The notes under the pieces were generated by a model. It worked only from the letters and a program-made list of their open reading frames with translations. It was not told the origin of the DNA and ran no database searches. The position numbers were made by a program, and so were the translations under genes. Below, piece by piece: positions 1-14,062 of a DNA stretch of 64,000 bases. This DNA comes from Torymus aiolomorphi (lineage: Eukaryota > Arthropoda > Insecta > Hymenoptera > Torymidae), in contig CM070875.1 in the NCBI GenBank assembly GCA_036365515.1, positions 5,429,001 through 5,493,000 of the forward strand, written 5' to 3'. Each line of letters opens with the position of its first letter. The stretch's first letter is position 1.

Positions 1-3000
1 AGCAATTTTGAAAAATGTTCTAGATTTCTTCGTTTATTTGGACCAAATCGATTTCGAATCGTTTGAAATCCTAAAAATTTCCATTTTCTAATCCCACCCA
101 TCACTATACACGACTATTTTTTTCCGCTCTATTGAATGGAGTAGGTTTTAGGGTTGTAGAGCCAATAGGAAAGTAATAATTTTCAGAAATTTTGAGATAT
201 TGCAAAAATCATAGCACCAATCGAAAGAGCAGCGAAAAATACCCCTATATATGAATTTTGGCGAAATTTGGAGGAAAACAATTTTTCTTCGATTATTGAG
301 ATCTCATCCGCTTAAAAACCCTCAAAAATGCAAAATTTCAGTTTTCTCAGTCTACTAGTCACAATACTCGACTATATCTTCCTGCTCTAGTGGATGGAAC
401 ATATTTTGGTGTCGAAGGACCTAGCGAAAGGAGCAATATTGAAAAATGTTCTAGATTTCTTCTTTTATTTGGGCCAAATCGATTTCAAATCGGTTGAAAT
501 CCTAAAAATTTCCATTTTCTAATCCCACCAATCACTATACGCGACTATTTTTTTCCGCTCTATCGAATGGAATAGTTTTAAAGCAGTAGAGCCAATAGGA
601 AAGTAATAATTTTCAGAAATTTTGGGATATTGCAAAAATCATAGCACCAATCGAAAGAGCAGCAAAAAATACCCCTATATATGAATTTTGGCGAAATTTG
701 GAGGAAAAATTTTTTTCGTTTATTGGGATCTCATCCGCTTAAAATCGTTCAAAAATGCAAAATTTCAATATTCTTATCCTACTAGTCACAATACCCGACT
801 ATATCATCTTGCTCTAGTGGATGGAACATCTTTTGGGGTCGAAGGACCTAGCGAAAGGAGCAATTTTCAAAAATGTTCTAGATTTCTTCGTTTATTTGGA
901 CCAAATCGATTTCAAATCGTTTGAAAACCTAAAAATTTCCATTTTCTAATCCCACCAATCACTATACGCGACTATTTTTTTCCGCTCTATCGAATGGAGT
1001 AGGTTTTAGGGTTGGAGAGCCAATAGGAAAGTAATAATTTTCAGTAATTTTGAGATATTGCAAAAATCATAGCACCAATCGAAAGAGCAGCGAAAAATAC
1101 CCCTATATATGAATTTTGGCGAAATTTGGAGGAAAAAAATTTTTCTTCGTTTATTGAGATCTCATCCGCTTAAAATCGCTCAAAAATGCAAAATTTCATT
1201 TTTCTCAGTCTACTAGTCACAATACCCGACTATATCTTCCTGCTCTAGTGGATGGAACATCTTTTGGGGTCGAAGGACCTAGCGAAAGGAGCAATTTTCA
1301 AAAATGTTCTAGATTTCTTCGTTTATTTGGACCAAATCGATTTCAAATCGTTTGAAAACCTAAAAATTTCCATTTTCTAATCCCACCAATCACTATACGC
1401 GACTATTTTTTTCCGCTCTATCGAATTGAGTAGGTTTTAGGGTTGTAGAGCCAATAGGAAAGTAATAATTTTCAGAAATTTTGAGATATTGCAAAAATCA
1501 TAGCACCAATCGAAAGAGCAGCGAAAAATACCCCTATATATGAATTTTGGCGAAATTTGGAGGAAAACAATTTTTCTTCGATTATTGAGATCTCATCCGC
1601 TTAAAAACACTCAAAAATGCAAAATTTCAGTTTTCTCAGTCTACTAGTCACAATACTCGACTATATCTTCCTGCTCTAGTGGATGGAACATATTTTGGTG
1701 TCGAAGGACCTAGCGAAAGGAGCAGTTTTGCAAAATGTCCTGGATTTCTTCGTTTATTTGGACCAAATCGATTTCAAATCGCTTGAAAACCTAAAAATTT
1801 CCATTTTCTAATCCCACCAATCACTATACGCGACTATTTTTTTCCGCTCTATCGAATGGAGTAGGTTTTAGGGCTGCAGAACCAATAGGAAAGTAATAAT
1901 TTTCAGAAATTTTGAGATATTGCAAAGATCATAGCACCAATCGAAAGAGCAGCGAAAAATACCCCTATATATGAATTTTGGCGAAATTTGGAGGAAAAAA
2001 TTTTTCTTCGTTTATTGGGATCTCCTCCGCTTAAAATCGCTCAAAAATGCAAAATTTCAATATTCTTATCCTACTAGTCACAATACCCAACTATATCTTC
2101 CTGCTCTAGTGGATCGAACATCTTTTGCGGTCGAAGGACCTAGCGGAAAGGAGCAATTTTGAAAAATCTTCTAGATTTCTTCGTTTATTTGGACCAAATC
2201 GATTTCAAATCGCTTGAAAACCTAAAAATTTTCATTTCTAATATCACCATTCACTATACGCAACTATTTTGTTCCGCTCTATCGAATGGAGTAGGTTTTA
2301 GGACCGTAGAGCCAATAGGAAAGTAATAATTTTCAGAAATTTTGAGATATTGCAAAAATGATAGCACCAATCGAAAGAGCAGCAAAAAATACCTCTATAT
2401 ATGAATTTTGGCGAAATTTGGAGGAAAAAAATTTGTCTTCGTTTATTGGGATCTCATCCGCTTAAAATAGCTCAAAAATGCAAAATTTCATTTTTCTCAG
2501 TCGACTAGTCACAACACCAGACTATATCTTCCTGCTCTAGTGGATGGAACATCTTTTGGGGTCGAAGGACCTAGCGAAAGGAGCAATTTTCAAAAATGTT
2601 CTAGATTTCTTCGTTTATTTGGACCAAATCGATTTCAAATCGTTTGAAAACCTAAAAATTTCCATTTTCTAATCCCACCAATCACTATACGCGACTATTT
2701 TTTTCCGCTCTATCGAATGGAGTAGGTTTTAGGGTTGTAGAGCCAATAGGAAAGTAATAATTTTCAGAAATTTTGAGATATTGCAAAAATCATAGCACCA
2801 ATCGAAAGAGCAGCGAAAAATACCCCTATATATGAATTTTGGCGAAATTTGGAGGAAAAAATTTTTTTCGTTTATTGGGATCTCATCCGCTTAAAATCGC
2901 TCAAAAATGCAAAATTTCAATATTCTTATCCTACTAGTCACAATACCCGACTATATCATCTTGCTCTAGTGGATGGAACATCTTTTGGGGTCGAAGGACC

Positions 3001-3440
3001 TCGCGGAAAGGAGCATGTTTGAAAAATATTCTAGATTTCTTCGTTTATTTGGACCAAATCGATTTCAAATCGCTTGAAAACCTAAAAATTTCCATTTTCT
3101 AATCCCACCAATCACTATACGCGACTATTTTTTTCCGCTTTATCGAATGGAGTAGGTTTTAGGGCTGTAGAGCCAATAGGAAAGTAATAATTTTCAGTAA
3201 TTTTGAGATATTGCAAAAATCATAGCACCAATCGAAAGAGCAGCGAAAAATACCCTATATATGAATTTTGGCGAAATTTGGAGGAAAAAATTTTTCTTCG
3301 TTTATTGAGATCTCATCGGCTTACAATCGCTCAAAAATGCAAAATTTCATTTTTCTCAGTCTACTAGTCACAATACCCGACTATATCTTCCTGCTCTAGA
3401 GGATGGAACATCTTTTGGGGTCGAAGGACCTAGCGAAAGG
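1..3440. repeat. Satellite higher-order repeat unit 1 (8 monomers)
   Basis: The sequence starting at 1 recurs almost base for base from 3441, an offset of 3440 bp or eight monomers. Diagnostic variants recur at the same offset, for example TTTCGAATCG at 51 and 3491 and the reduced GAATGGAATAG block near 555 and 3995. Neighbouring monomers inside a unit differ more from each other than from their counterparts one unit away, which defines a higher-order repeat. Confidence 0.9.
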
Positions 3441-6400
3441 AGCAATTTTGAAAAATGTTCTAGATTTCTTCGTTTATTTGGACCAAATCGATTTCGAATC
3501 GTTTGAAATCCTAAAAATTTCCATTTTCTAATCCCACCCATCACTATACACGACTATTTTTTTCCGCTCTATTGAATGGAGTAGGTTTTAGGGTTGTAGA
3601 GCCAATAGGAAAGTAATAATTTTCAGAAATTTTGAGATATTGCAAAAATCATAGCACCAATCGAAAGAGCAGCGAAAAATACCCCTATATATGAATTTTG
3701 GCGAAATTTGGAGGAAAACAATTTTTCTTCGATTATTGAGATCTCATCCGCTTAAAAACCCTCAAAAATGCAAAATTTCAGTTTTCTCAGTCTACTAGTC
3801 ACAATACTCGACTATATCTTCCTGCTCTAGTGGATGGAACATATTTTGGTGTCGAAGGACCTAGCGAAAGGAGCAATATTGAAAAATGTTCTAGATTTCT
3901 TCTTTTATTTGGGCCAAATCGATTTCAAATCGGTTGAAATCCTAAAAATTTCCATTTTCTAATCCCACCAATCACTATACGCGACTATTTTTTTCCGCTC
4001 TATCGAATGGAATAGTTTTAAAGCAGTAGAGCCAATAGGAAAGTAATAATTTTCAGAAATTTTGGGATATTGCAAAAATCATAGCACCAATCGAAAGAGC
4101 AGCAAAAAATACCCCTATATATGAATTTTGGCGAAATTTGGAGGAAAAAATTTTTTTCGTTTATTGGGATCTCATCCGCTTAAAATCGTTCAAAAATGCA
4201 AAATTTCAATATTCTTATCCTACTAGTCACAATACCCGACTATATCATCTTGCTCTAGTGGATGGAACATCTTTTGGGGTCGAAGGACCTAGCGAAAGGA
4301 GCAATTTTCAAAAATGTTCTAGATTTCTTCGTTTATTTGGACCAAATCGATTTCAAATCGTTTGAAAACCTAAAAATTTCCATTTTCTAATCCCACCAAT
4401 CACTATACGCGACTATTTTTTTCCGCTCTATCGAATGGAGTAGGTTTTAGGGTTGGAGAGCCAATAGGAAAGTAATAATTTTCAGTAATTTTGAGATATT
4501 GCAAAAATCATAGCACCAATCGAAAGAGCAGCGAAAAATACCCCTATATATGAATTTTGGCGAAATTTGGAGGAAAAAAATTTTTCTTCGTTTATTGAGA
4601 TCTCATCCGCTTAAAATCGCTCAAAAATGCAAAATTTCATTTTTCTCAGTCTACTAGTCACAATACCCGACTATATCTTCCTGCTCTAGTGGATGGAACA
4701 TCTTTTGGGGTCGAAGGACCTAGCGAAAGGAGCAATTTTCAAAAATGTTCTAGATTTCTTCGTTTATTTGGACCAAATCGATTTCAAATCGTTTGAAAAC
4801 CTAAAAATTTCCATTTTCTAATCCCACCAATCACTATACGCGACTATTTTTTTCCGCTCTATCGAATTGAGTAGGTTTTAGGGTTGTAGAGCCAATAGGA
4901 AAGTAATAATTTTCAGAAATTTTGAGATATTGCAAAAATCATAGCACCAATCGAAAGAGCAGCGAAAAATACCCCTATATATGAATTTTGGCGAAATTTG
5001 GAGGAAAACAATTTTTCTTCGATTATTGAGATCTCATCCGCTTAAAAACACTCAAAAATGCAAAATTTCAGTTTTCTCAGTCTACTAGTCACAATACTCG
5101 ACTATATCTTCCTGCTCTAGTGGATGGAACATATTTTGGTGTCGAAGGACCTAGCGAAAGGAGCAGTTTTGCAAAATGTCCTGGATTTCTTCGTTTATTT
5201 GGACCAAATCGATTTCAAATCGCTTGAAAACCTAAAAATTTCCATTTTCTAATCCCACCAATCACTATACGCGACTATTTTTTTCCGCTCTATCGAATGG
5301 AGTAGGTTTTAGGGCTGCAGAACCAATAGGAAAGTAATAATTTTCAGAAATTTTGAGATATTGCAAAGATCATAGCACCAATCGAAAGAGCAGCGAAAAA
5401 TACCCCTATATATGAATTTTGGCGAAATTTGGAGGAAAAAAATTTTTCTTCGTTTATTGGGATCTCCTCCGCTTAAAATCGCTCAAAAATGCAAAATTTC
5501 AATATTCTTATCCTACTAGTCACAATACCCAACTATATCTTCCTGCTCTAGTGGATCGAACATCTTTTGCGGTCGAAGGACCTAGCGGAAAGGAGCAATT
5601 TTGAAAAATCTTCTAGATTTCTTCGTTTATTTGGACCAAATCGATTTCAAATCGCTTGAAAACCTAAAAATTTTCATTTCTAATATCACCATTCACTATA
5701 CGCAACTATTTTGTTCCGCTCTATCGAATGGAGTAGGTTTTAGGACCGTAGAGCCAATAGGAAAGTAATAATTTTCAGAAATTTTGAGATATTGCAAAAA
5801 TGATAGCACCAATCGAAAGAGCAGCAAAAAATACCTCTATATATGAATTTTGGTGAAATTTGGAGGAAAAAATTTGTCTTCGTTTATTGGGATCTCATCC
5901 GCTTAAAATAGCTCAAAAATGCAAAATTTCATTTTTCTCAGTCGACTAGTCACAACACCAGACTATATCTTCCTGCTCTAGTGGATGGAACATCTTTTGG
6001 GGTCGAAGGACCTAGCGAAAGGAGCAATTTTCAAAAATGTTCTAGATTTCTTCGTTTATTTGGACCAAATCGATTTCAAATCGTTTGAAAACCTAAAAAT
6101 TTCCATTTTCTAATCCCACCAATCACTATACGCGACTATTTTTTTCCGCTCTATCGAATGGAGTAGGTTTTAGGGTTGTAGAGCCAATAGGAAAGTAATA
6201 ATTTTCAGAAATTTTGAGATATTGCAAAAATCATAGCACCAATCGAAAGAGCAGCGAAAAATACCCCTATATATGAATTTTGGCGAAATTTGGAGGAAAA
6301 AATTTTTTTCGTTTATTGGGATCTCATCCGCTTAAAATCGCTCAAAAATGCAAAATTTCAATATTCTTATCCTACTAGTCACAATATCCGACTATATCAT

Positions 6401-8174
6401 CTTGCTCTAGTGGATGGAACATCTTTTGGGGTCGAAGGACCTCGCGGAAAGGAGCATGTTTGAAAAATATTCTAGATTTCTTCGTTTATTTGGACCAAAT
6501 CGATTTCAAATCGCTTGAAAACCTAAAAATTTCCATTTTCTAATCCCACCAATCACTATACGCGACTATTTTTTTCCGCTTTATCGAATGGAGTAGGTTT
6601 TAGGGCTGTAGAGCCAATAGGAAAGTAATAATTTTCAGAAATTTTGAGATATTGCAAAGATCATAGCACCAATCGAAAGAGCAGCGAAAAATACCCCTAT
6701 ATATGAATTTTGGCGAAATTTGGAGGAAAAAAATTTTTCTTCGTTTATTGGGATCTCCTCCGCTTAAAATCGCTCAAAAATGCAAAATTTCAATATTCTT
6801 ATCCTACTAGTCACAATACCCAACTATATCTTCCTGCTCTAGTGGATCGAACATCTTTTGCGGTCGAAGGACCTAGCGGAAAGGAGCAATTTTGAAAAAT
6901 CTTCTAGATTTCTTCGTTTATTTGGACCAAATCGATTTCAAATCGCTTGAAAACCTAAAAATTTTCATTTCTAATATCACCATTCACTATACGCAACTAT
7001 TTTGTTCCGCTCTATCGAATGGAGTAGGTTTTAGGACCGTAGAGCCAATAGGAAAGTAATAATTTTCAGAAATTTTGAGATATTGCAAAAATGATAGCAC
7101 CAATCGAAAGAGCAGCAAAAAATACCTCTATATATGAATTTTGGCGAAATTTGGAGGAAAAAAATTTGTCTTCGTTTATTGGGATCTCATCCGCTTAAAA
7201 TAGCTCAAAAATGCAAAATTTCATTTTTCTCAGTCGACTAGTCACAACACCAGACTATATCTTCCTGCTCTAGTGGATGGAACATCTTTTGGGGTCGAAG
7301 GACCTAGCGAAAGGAGCAATTTTCAAAAATGTTCTAGATTTCTTCGTTTATTTGGACCAAATCGATTTCAAATCGTTTGAAAACCTAAAAATTTCCATTT
7401 TCTAATCCCACCAATCACTATACGCGACTATTTTTTTCCGCTCTATCGAATGGAGTAGGTTTTAGGGTTGTAGAGCCAATAGGAAAGTAATAATTTTCAG
7501 AAATTTTGAGATATTGCAAAAATCATAGCACCAATCGAAAGAGCAGCGAAAAATACCCCTATATATGAATTTTGGCGAAATTTGGAGGAAAAAATTTTTT
7601 TCGTTTATTGGGATCTCATCCGCTTAAAATCGCTCAAAAATGCAAAATTTCAATATTCTTATCCTACTAGTCACAATATCCGACTATATCATCTTGCTCT
7701 AGTGGATGGAACATCTTTTGGGGTCGAAGGACCTCGCGGAAAGGAGCATGTTTGAAAAATATTCTAGATTTCTTCGTTTATTTGGACCAAATCGATTTCA
7801 AATCGCTTGAAAACCTAAAAATTTCCATTTTCTAATCCCACCAATCACTATACGCGACTATTTTTTTCCGCTTTATCGAATGGAGTAGGTTTTAGGGCTG
7901 TAGAGCCAATAGGAAAGTAATAATTTTCAGTAATTTTGAGATATTGCAAAAATCATAGCACCAATCGAAAGAGCAGCGAAAAATACCCCTATATATGAAT
8001 TTTGGCGAAATTTGGAGGAAAAAATTTTTCTTCGTTTATTGAGATCTCATCGGCTTACAATCGCTCAAAAATGCAAAATTTCATTTTTCTCAGTCTACTA
8101 GTCACAATACCCGACTATATCTTCCTGCTCTAGAGGATGGAACATCTTTTGGGGTCGAAGGACCTAGCGAAAGG
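3441..8174. repeat. Higher-order repeat unit 2, expanded to 11 monomers
   Basis: This unit follows unit 1 monomer by monomer, but three monomers (landmarks 5412, 5843 and 6273) are repeated as a block (6703, 7134 and 7566), an offset of about 1291 bp. The next unit therefore starts 4734 bp later, at 8175, rather than 3440 bp later. The two trimer copies are nearly identical, which points to a recent unequal exchange. Confidence 0.85.
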
Positions 8175-9140
8175 AGCAATTTTGAAAAATGTTCTAGATT
8201 TCTTCGTTTATTTGGACCAAATCGATTTCGAATCGTTTGAAATCCTAAAAATTTCCATTTTCTAATCCCACCCATCACTATACACGACTATTTTTTTCCG
8301 CTCTATTGAATGGAGTAGGTTTTAGGGTTGTAGAGCCAATAGGAAAGTAATAATTTTCAGAAATTTTGAGATATTGCAAAAATCATAGCACCAATCGAAA
8401 GAGCAGCGAAAAATACCCCTATATATGAATTTTGGCGAAATTTGGAGGAAAACAATTTTTCTTCGATTATTGAGATCTCATCCGCTTAAAAACACTCAAA
8501 AATGCAAAATTTCAGTTTTCTCAGTCTACTAGTCACAATACTCGACTATATCTTCCTGCTCTAGTGGATGGAACATATTTTGGTGTCGAAGGACCTAGCG
8601 AAAGGAGCAATATTGAAAAATGTTCTAGATTTCTTCTTTTATTTGGGCCAAATCGATTTCAAATCGGTTGAAATCCTAAAAATTTCCATTTTCTAATCCC
8701 ACCAATCACTATACGCGACTATTTTTTTCCGCTCTATCGAATGGAATAGTTTTAAAGCAGTAGAGCCAATAGGAAAGTAATAATTTTCAGAAATTTTGGG
8801 ATATTGCAAAAATCATAGCACCAATCGAAAGAGCAGCAAAAAATACCCCTATATATGAATTTTGGCGAAATTTGGAGGAAAAAATTTTTTTCGTTTATTG
8901 GGATCTCATCCGCTTAAAATCGTTCAAAAATGCAAAATTTCAATATTCTTATCCTACTAGTCACAATACCCGACTATATCATCTTGCTCTAGTGGATGGA
9001 ACATCTTTTGGGGTCGAAGGACCTAGCGAAAGGAGCAATTTTCAAAAATGTTCTAGATTTCTTCGTTTATTTGGACCAAATCGATTTCAAATCGTTTGAA
9101 AACCTAAAAATTTCCATTTTCTAATCCCACCAATCACTAT
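8175..9140. repeat. Partial third higher-order unit
   Basis: The phase-defining variants of the first two monomers appear again here. At about 9140 the sequence switches to monomers that no longer follow the 8-mer order, for example ACACGACTATT where units 1 and 2 have ACGCGACTATT at that point. Confidence 0.7.
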
Positions 9141-12100
9141 ACACGACTATTTTTTTCCGCTCTATCGAATGGAGTAGGTTTTAGGGTTGTAGAGCCAATA
9201 GGAAAGTAATAATTTTCAGAAATTTTGAGATATTGCAAAAATCATAGCACCAATCGAAAGAGCAGCGAAAAATACCCCTGTATATGAATATTGGCGAAAT
9301 TTGGAGGAAAAAAATTTTTCTTCGTTTATTGAGATCACATCCGCTTAAAAACGCTCAAAAATGCAAAATTTCATTTTTCTCAGTCTACTACTCACAATAT
9401 CCGACTATATCTTGCTGCTCTCGTGGATGGAACATCTTTTGGGATCGAAGGACCTAGCGGAAAGGAGCAGTTTTGCAAAATGTCCTGGATTTCTTCGTTT
9501 ATTTGGACCAAATCGATTTCAAATCGCTTGAAAACCTAAAAATTTCCATTTTCTAATCCCACCAATCACTATACGCGACTATTTTTTTCCGCTCTATCGA
9601 ATGGAGTAGGTTTTAGGGCTGCAGAACCAATAGGAAAGTAATAATTTTCAGAAATTTTGAGATATTGCAAAGATCATAGCACCAATCGAAAGAGCAGCGA
9701 AAAATACCCCTATATATGAATTTTGGCGAAATTTGGAGGAAAAAAATTTTTCTTCGTTTATTGGGATCTAATTCGCTTAAAATCGCTCAAAAATGCAAAA
9801 TTTCAATTTGCTGAGCCTACTACTCACAATATCCGACTATATCATGCTGCTGTAGTGGATGCAACATCTTTTGGGGTCGAAGGACCTAGCGGAACCGAGC
9901 AGTTTTGCAAAATGTTCTAGATTTCTTCGTTTATTTGGACCAAATCGATTTCAAATCGTTTGAAAACCTAAAAATTTCCATTTTCTAATCCCACCAATCA
10001 CTATACGCGACTATTTTTTTCCGCTCTATCGAATGGAGTAGGTTTTATGGCTGTAGAGCCAATAGGAAAGTAATAATTTTCAGTAATTTTGAGATATTGC
10101 AAAAATCATAGCACAAATCGAAAGAGCAGCGAAAAATACCCCTGTATATGAATATTGGCGAAATTTGGAGGAAAAAAATTTTTCTTCGTTTATTGAGATC
10201 TCATCCGCTTAAAAACGCTCAAAAATGCAAAATTTCATTTTTCTCAGTCTACTAGTCACAATACCCGACTATATCTTCCTGCTCTAGTGGATGGAACATC
10301 TTTTGGGGTCGAAGGACCTAGCGAAAGGAGCAATTTTGAAAAATGTTCTAGATTTCTTCGTTTATTTGGACCAAATCGATTTCAAATCGTTTGAAATCCT
10401 AAAAATTTCCATTTTCTAATCCCACCAATCACTATACGCGACTATTTTTTTCCGCTCTATCGAATGGAGTAGGTTTTAGGGTTGTAGAGCCAATAGGAAA
10501 GTAATAATTTTCAGAAATTTTGAGATATTGCAAAAATCATAGCACCAATCGAAAGAGCAGCGAAAAATACCCCTGTATATGAATTTTGGCGAAATTTGGA
10601 GGAAAAAAATTTTTCTTCGTTTATTGAGATCTCATCCGCTTAAAAACGCTCAAAAATGCAAAATTTCATTTTTCTCAGTCTACTACTCACAATATCCGAC
10701 TATATCTTGCTGCTCTCGTGGATGGAACATCTTTTGGGATCGAAGGACCTAGCGGAAAGGAGCAGTTTTGCAAAATGTCCTGGATTTCTTCGTTTATTTG
10801 GACCAAATCGATTTCAAATCGCTTGAAAACCTAAAAATTTCCATTTTCTAATCCCACCAATCACTATACGCGACTATTTTTTTCCGCTCTATCGAATGGA
10901 GTAGGTTTTAGGGCTGCAGAGCCAATAGGAAAGTAATAATTTTCAGAAATTTTGAGATATTGCACGAATCGAAAGAGCAGCGGAAAATACCCCTATATAT
11001 GAATTTTGGCGAAATTTGGAGGAAAATATTTTTCTTCGTTTATTGGGATCTAATTCGCTTAAAATCGCTCAAAAATGCAAAATTTCAATTTTCTGAGCCT
11101 ACTACTCACAATATCCGACTATATCATGCTGCTGTAGTGGATGCAACATCTTTTGGGGTCGAAGGACCTAGCGGAACGGAGCAGTTTTGCAAAATGTTCT
11201 AGATTTCTTCGTTTATTTGGACCAAATCGATTTCAAATCGCTTGAAAACCTAGAAATTTCCATTTTCTAATCCCAACAATCACTATACGCGACTATTTTT
11301 TTCCGCTCTATCGAATGGAGTAGGTTTTAGGGCTGTAGGGCCAATAGGAAAGTAATAATTTTCAGTAATTTTGAGATATTGCAAAAATCATAGCACCAAT
11401 CGAAAGAGCAGCGAAAAATACCCCTATATATGAATTTTGGCGAAATTTGGAGGAAAAAAATTTTTCTTCATTTATTGAGATCTTATCCGCTTAAAATCGC
11501 TCAAAAATGCAAAATTTCATTTTTCTCAGTCTACTAGTCACAATACCCGACTATATCTTCCTGCTCTAGTGGATGGAACATCTTTTGGGGTCGAATGACC
11601 TAGCGAAAGGAGCAATTTTGAAAAATGTTCTAGATTTCTTCGTTTATTTGGACCAAATCGATTTCAAATCGCTTGAAAACCTAAAAATTTCCATTTTCTA
11701 ATCCCACCAATCACTATACGCAACTAATTTTTTACGCTCTATCGAATGGAGTAGGTTTTAGGGCTGTAGGGCCAATAGGAAAGTAATAATTTTCAGAAAT
11801 TTTGAGATATTGCAAAAATGATAGCACCAATCGAAAGAGCAGCAAACAATACATCTATATATGAATTTTGGCGAAATTTGGAGGAAAAAATTTTTTTTCG
11901 TTTATTGGGATCTCATCCGCTTAAAATCGCTCAAAAATGCAAAATTTCAATATCCTTATCCTACTAGTCACAATACCCGACTATATCATCCTGCTCTAGT
12001 AGATGGAACATCTTTTGGGGTCGAAGGACCTCGCGGAAAGGAGCAAGTTTGAAAAATATTCTAGATTTCTTCGTTTATTTGGACCAAATCGATTTCAAAT

Positions 12101-13286
12101 CGCTTGAAAACCTAAAATTTCCATTTTCTATTCCCACCAATCACTATACGCGACTATTTTTTTCCGCTCTATCGAATGGTTTTAGGGCCGTAGAGCCAAT
12201 AGGAAAGTAATAATTTTCTGAAATTTTGAGATATTGCAAAAATCATAGCACCAATCGAAAGAGCAGCAAAAAATACCCCTATATATGAATTTTGGCGAAA
12301 TTTGGAGGAAAAAAATTTTTCTTCGTTTATTCGGATCTTATCCGCTTAAAATCGCTCAAAAATGCAAAATTTCAATTTTCTCAGCCTACTAGTCACAATA
12401 CCCGACTATATCTTCCTGCTCTAGTGGATGGAACATCTTTTGGGGTTGAACGACCTAGCGGAAAGGAGCCATTTTGCAAAACGTTCTAGATTTCTTCGTT
12501 TATTTGGACCAAATCGATTTCAAATCGCTTGAAAACCTAAAATTTCCATTTTCTATTCCCACCAATCAGTATACGCGACTATTTTTCTTCGCTCTATCGA
12601 ATGGAGTAGGTTTTAGGGCCGTATAGCCAATAGGAAAGTAATAATTTTCAGAAATTTTGAGATATTGCAAAAATCATAGCACCAATCGAAAGAGGAGCAA
12701 AAAATACCCCTATTTATGAATTTTGGCGAAATTTGGAGGAAAAAAATTTTTCTTCGTTTATTGGGATCTAATTCTCTTAAAATCGCTCAAAAATGCAAAA
12801 TTTCAATTTTCTGAGCCTACTACTCACAATATCCGACTATATCTTGCTGCTCTAGTGGATGGAACATCTTTTGGGGTCGAAGGACCTAGCGGAAAGGAGC
12901 AGTTTTGCAAAATGTTCTAGATTTCTTCGTTTATTTGGACCAAATCGATTTCAAATCGCTTGAAAACCTAAAATTTCCATTTTCTAATCCCACCAATCAG
13001 TATACGCGACTATTTTTTTCCGCTCTATCGAATGGAGTAGGTTTTAGGGCCGTAGAGCCAATAGGAAAGTAATAATTTTCAGAAATTTTGAGATATTCAA
13101 AAATCATAGCACCAATCGAAAGAGGAGCAAAAAATACCCCTATATATGAATTTTGGCGAAATTTGGAGGAAAAAAATTTTTCTTCGTTTATTGGGATCTA
13201 ATTCGCTTAAAATCGCTCAAAAATACAAAATTTCAATTTTCTGAGCCTACTGCTCACAATATCCGACTATATCTTGCTGCTCTAGT
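9141..13286. repeat. Diverged edge monomers of the satellite
   Basis: About ten monomers here match each other less well than the inner ones. They carry private variants such as GTATATGAATATTGG near 9280 and 10145, deletions such as the one near 10960, and AGAGGAGC near 12690 and 13120. The last monomer is cut at GCTGCTCTAG and joins unrelated T-rich sequence. A drop in homogeneity towards an array edge is the usual pattern for satellites. Confidence 0.85.
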
Positions 13287-13589
13287 TTTTTAAGAAAAAA
13301 CACGTGTTTGTTAATAACAAAAGAACCGTGAGAGTTAGAGAAATTTCTTTTTTAGAAAATATAGGTATTTTAATCCTTTTTGGAACGATATCCATCAGAT
13401 TCGAATAACTCGATCCTATCATTTAAAGAAATCAAAAAACAGTTTTGAGAAAATCGAAAATTTGAAAAAAACAAAAACGCATCGGCGAATCAAAAAACGG
13501 ATTTTTGACCCGCCATTACACAAAAAAAAAAACAAAAAAATGAGACCTGTCGGGTTAAAATCGATCGAGTAGAAGCTAAGATCCAGGCG

Positions 13590-13654
13590 TACACACACAC
13601 ACACAGACACACACACACACGCACACACACACGCACACACACACACACACACAC
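13590..13654. repeat. (CA)n microsatellite
   Basis: Nearly pure AC dinucleotides with a few G interruptions. The open frames of Val-Cys repeats across it are artefacts of the repeat. The flanking 13287-13779 shows no gene. Confidence 0.95.
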
Positions 13655-13774
13655 ATCCATACAGACATTTTTCAAAAATCATGTATTTTTATTTCTAACA
13701 CCTCGAAAAACTATTATAACATGTTTTTACAACAACTTAAAAAATTACTATCACAAAACTTCCTCTAGGAGGAA

Positions 13775-14062
13775 GCAAAAGGAGTTACTCTATGACATAA
13801 AATGGTGTTACTCTATGACATAAAAAACATGTCACTCTTTGACATAAAAAAGGTGTTACTCTATGACATAAAAAACATGTCACTCTATGACATAGAAAAG
13901 GTGTTACTCCATGACATAAAAAGGTGTTACTCTATGACAAAAAGTTTAAAAAGTTGTGACTGTATGAAATAGAAGGTCTATAGACCTTTCTAGAAGTCTC
14001 TATAATATAAAAATGTAGTACTTTATAATAGAATATCAGTTCAAAAAGGTGTTACTCTATAG
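13775..14062. repeat. Minisatellite, unit GGTGTTACTCTATGACATAA
   Basis: Units of about 23-27 bp alternate between GGTGTTACTCTATGACATAA and ACATGTCACTCTATGACATA, making a dimeric period of about 49 bp. The repeat decays after 13940, with a last recognisable unit near 14050. Confidence 0.9.

Larger units (their letters stand above)
1..13286. repeat. ~430-bp satellite array, about 31 monomers
   Basis: The landmark ATGAATTTTGGCG recurs at 251, 681, 1109, 1540, 1971, 2401, 2832, 3261, 3691 and so on to about 13147, a spacing of 428-432 bp throughout. Monomers are AT-rich and share blocks such as TTTTTTTCCGCTCTATCGAA, CCAATAGGAAAGTAATAATT and GATCTCATCCGC. The array enters from the left edge in mid-monomer and stops in mid-monomer at about 13286. 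Short open frames of 60-80 codons recur once per monomer in the same place; they begin at non-ATG codons or inside the repeat and look like by-products of a periodic sequence. The array is typical in form of centromeric or pericentromeric satellite, but nothing here proves centromere function. Confidence 0.97.

Noticed and set aside
688..12920. Repeated 60-80-codon frames in the satellite (VYWDLIRLKSLKNAKFQ type)
   Set aside because: They occur once per monomer because the monomer repeats, mostly start at non-ATG codons, and shift or truncate with single-base changes. No splice or promoter context supports coding.
1..13286. CENP-B box in the satellite
   Set aside because: I found no convincing match to the consensus in the monomer.
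13419..13682. Cys-Val repeat frames
   Set aside because: They are translations of the CA microsatellite.
13775..14062. CRISPR array
   Set aside because: Units are contiguous minisatellite repeats without unique spacers, in a eukaryotic genome.
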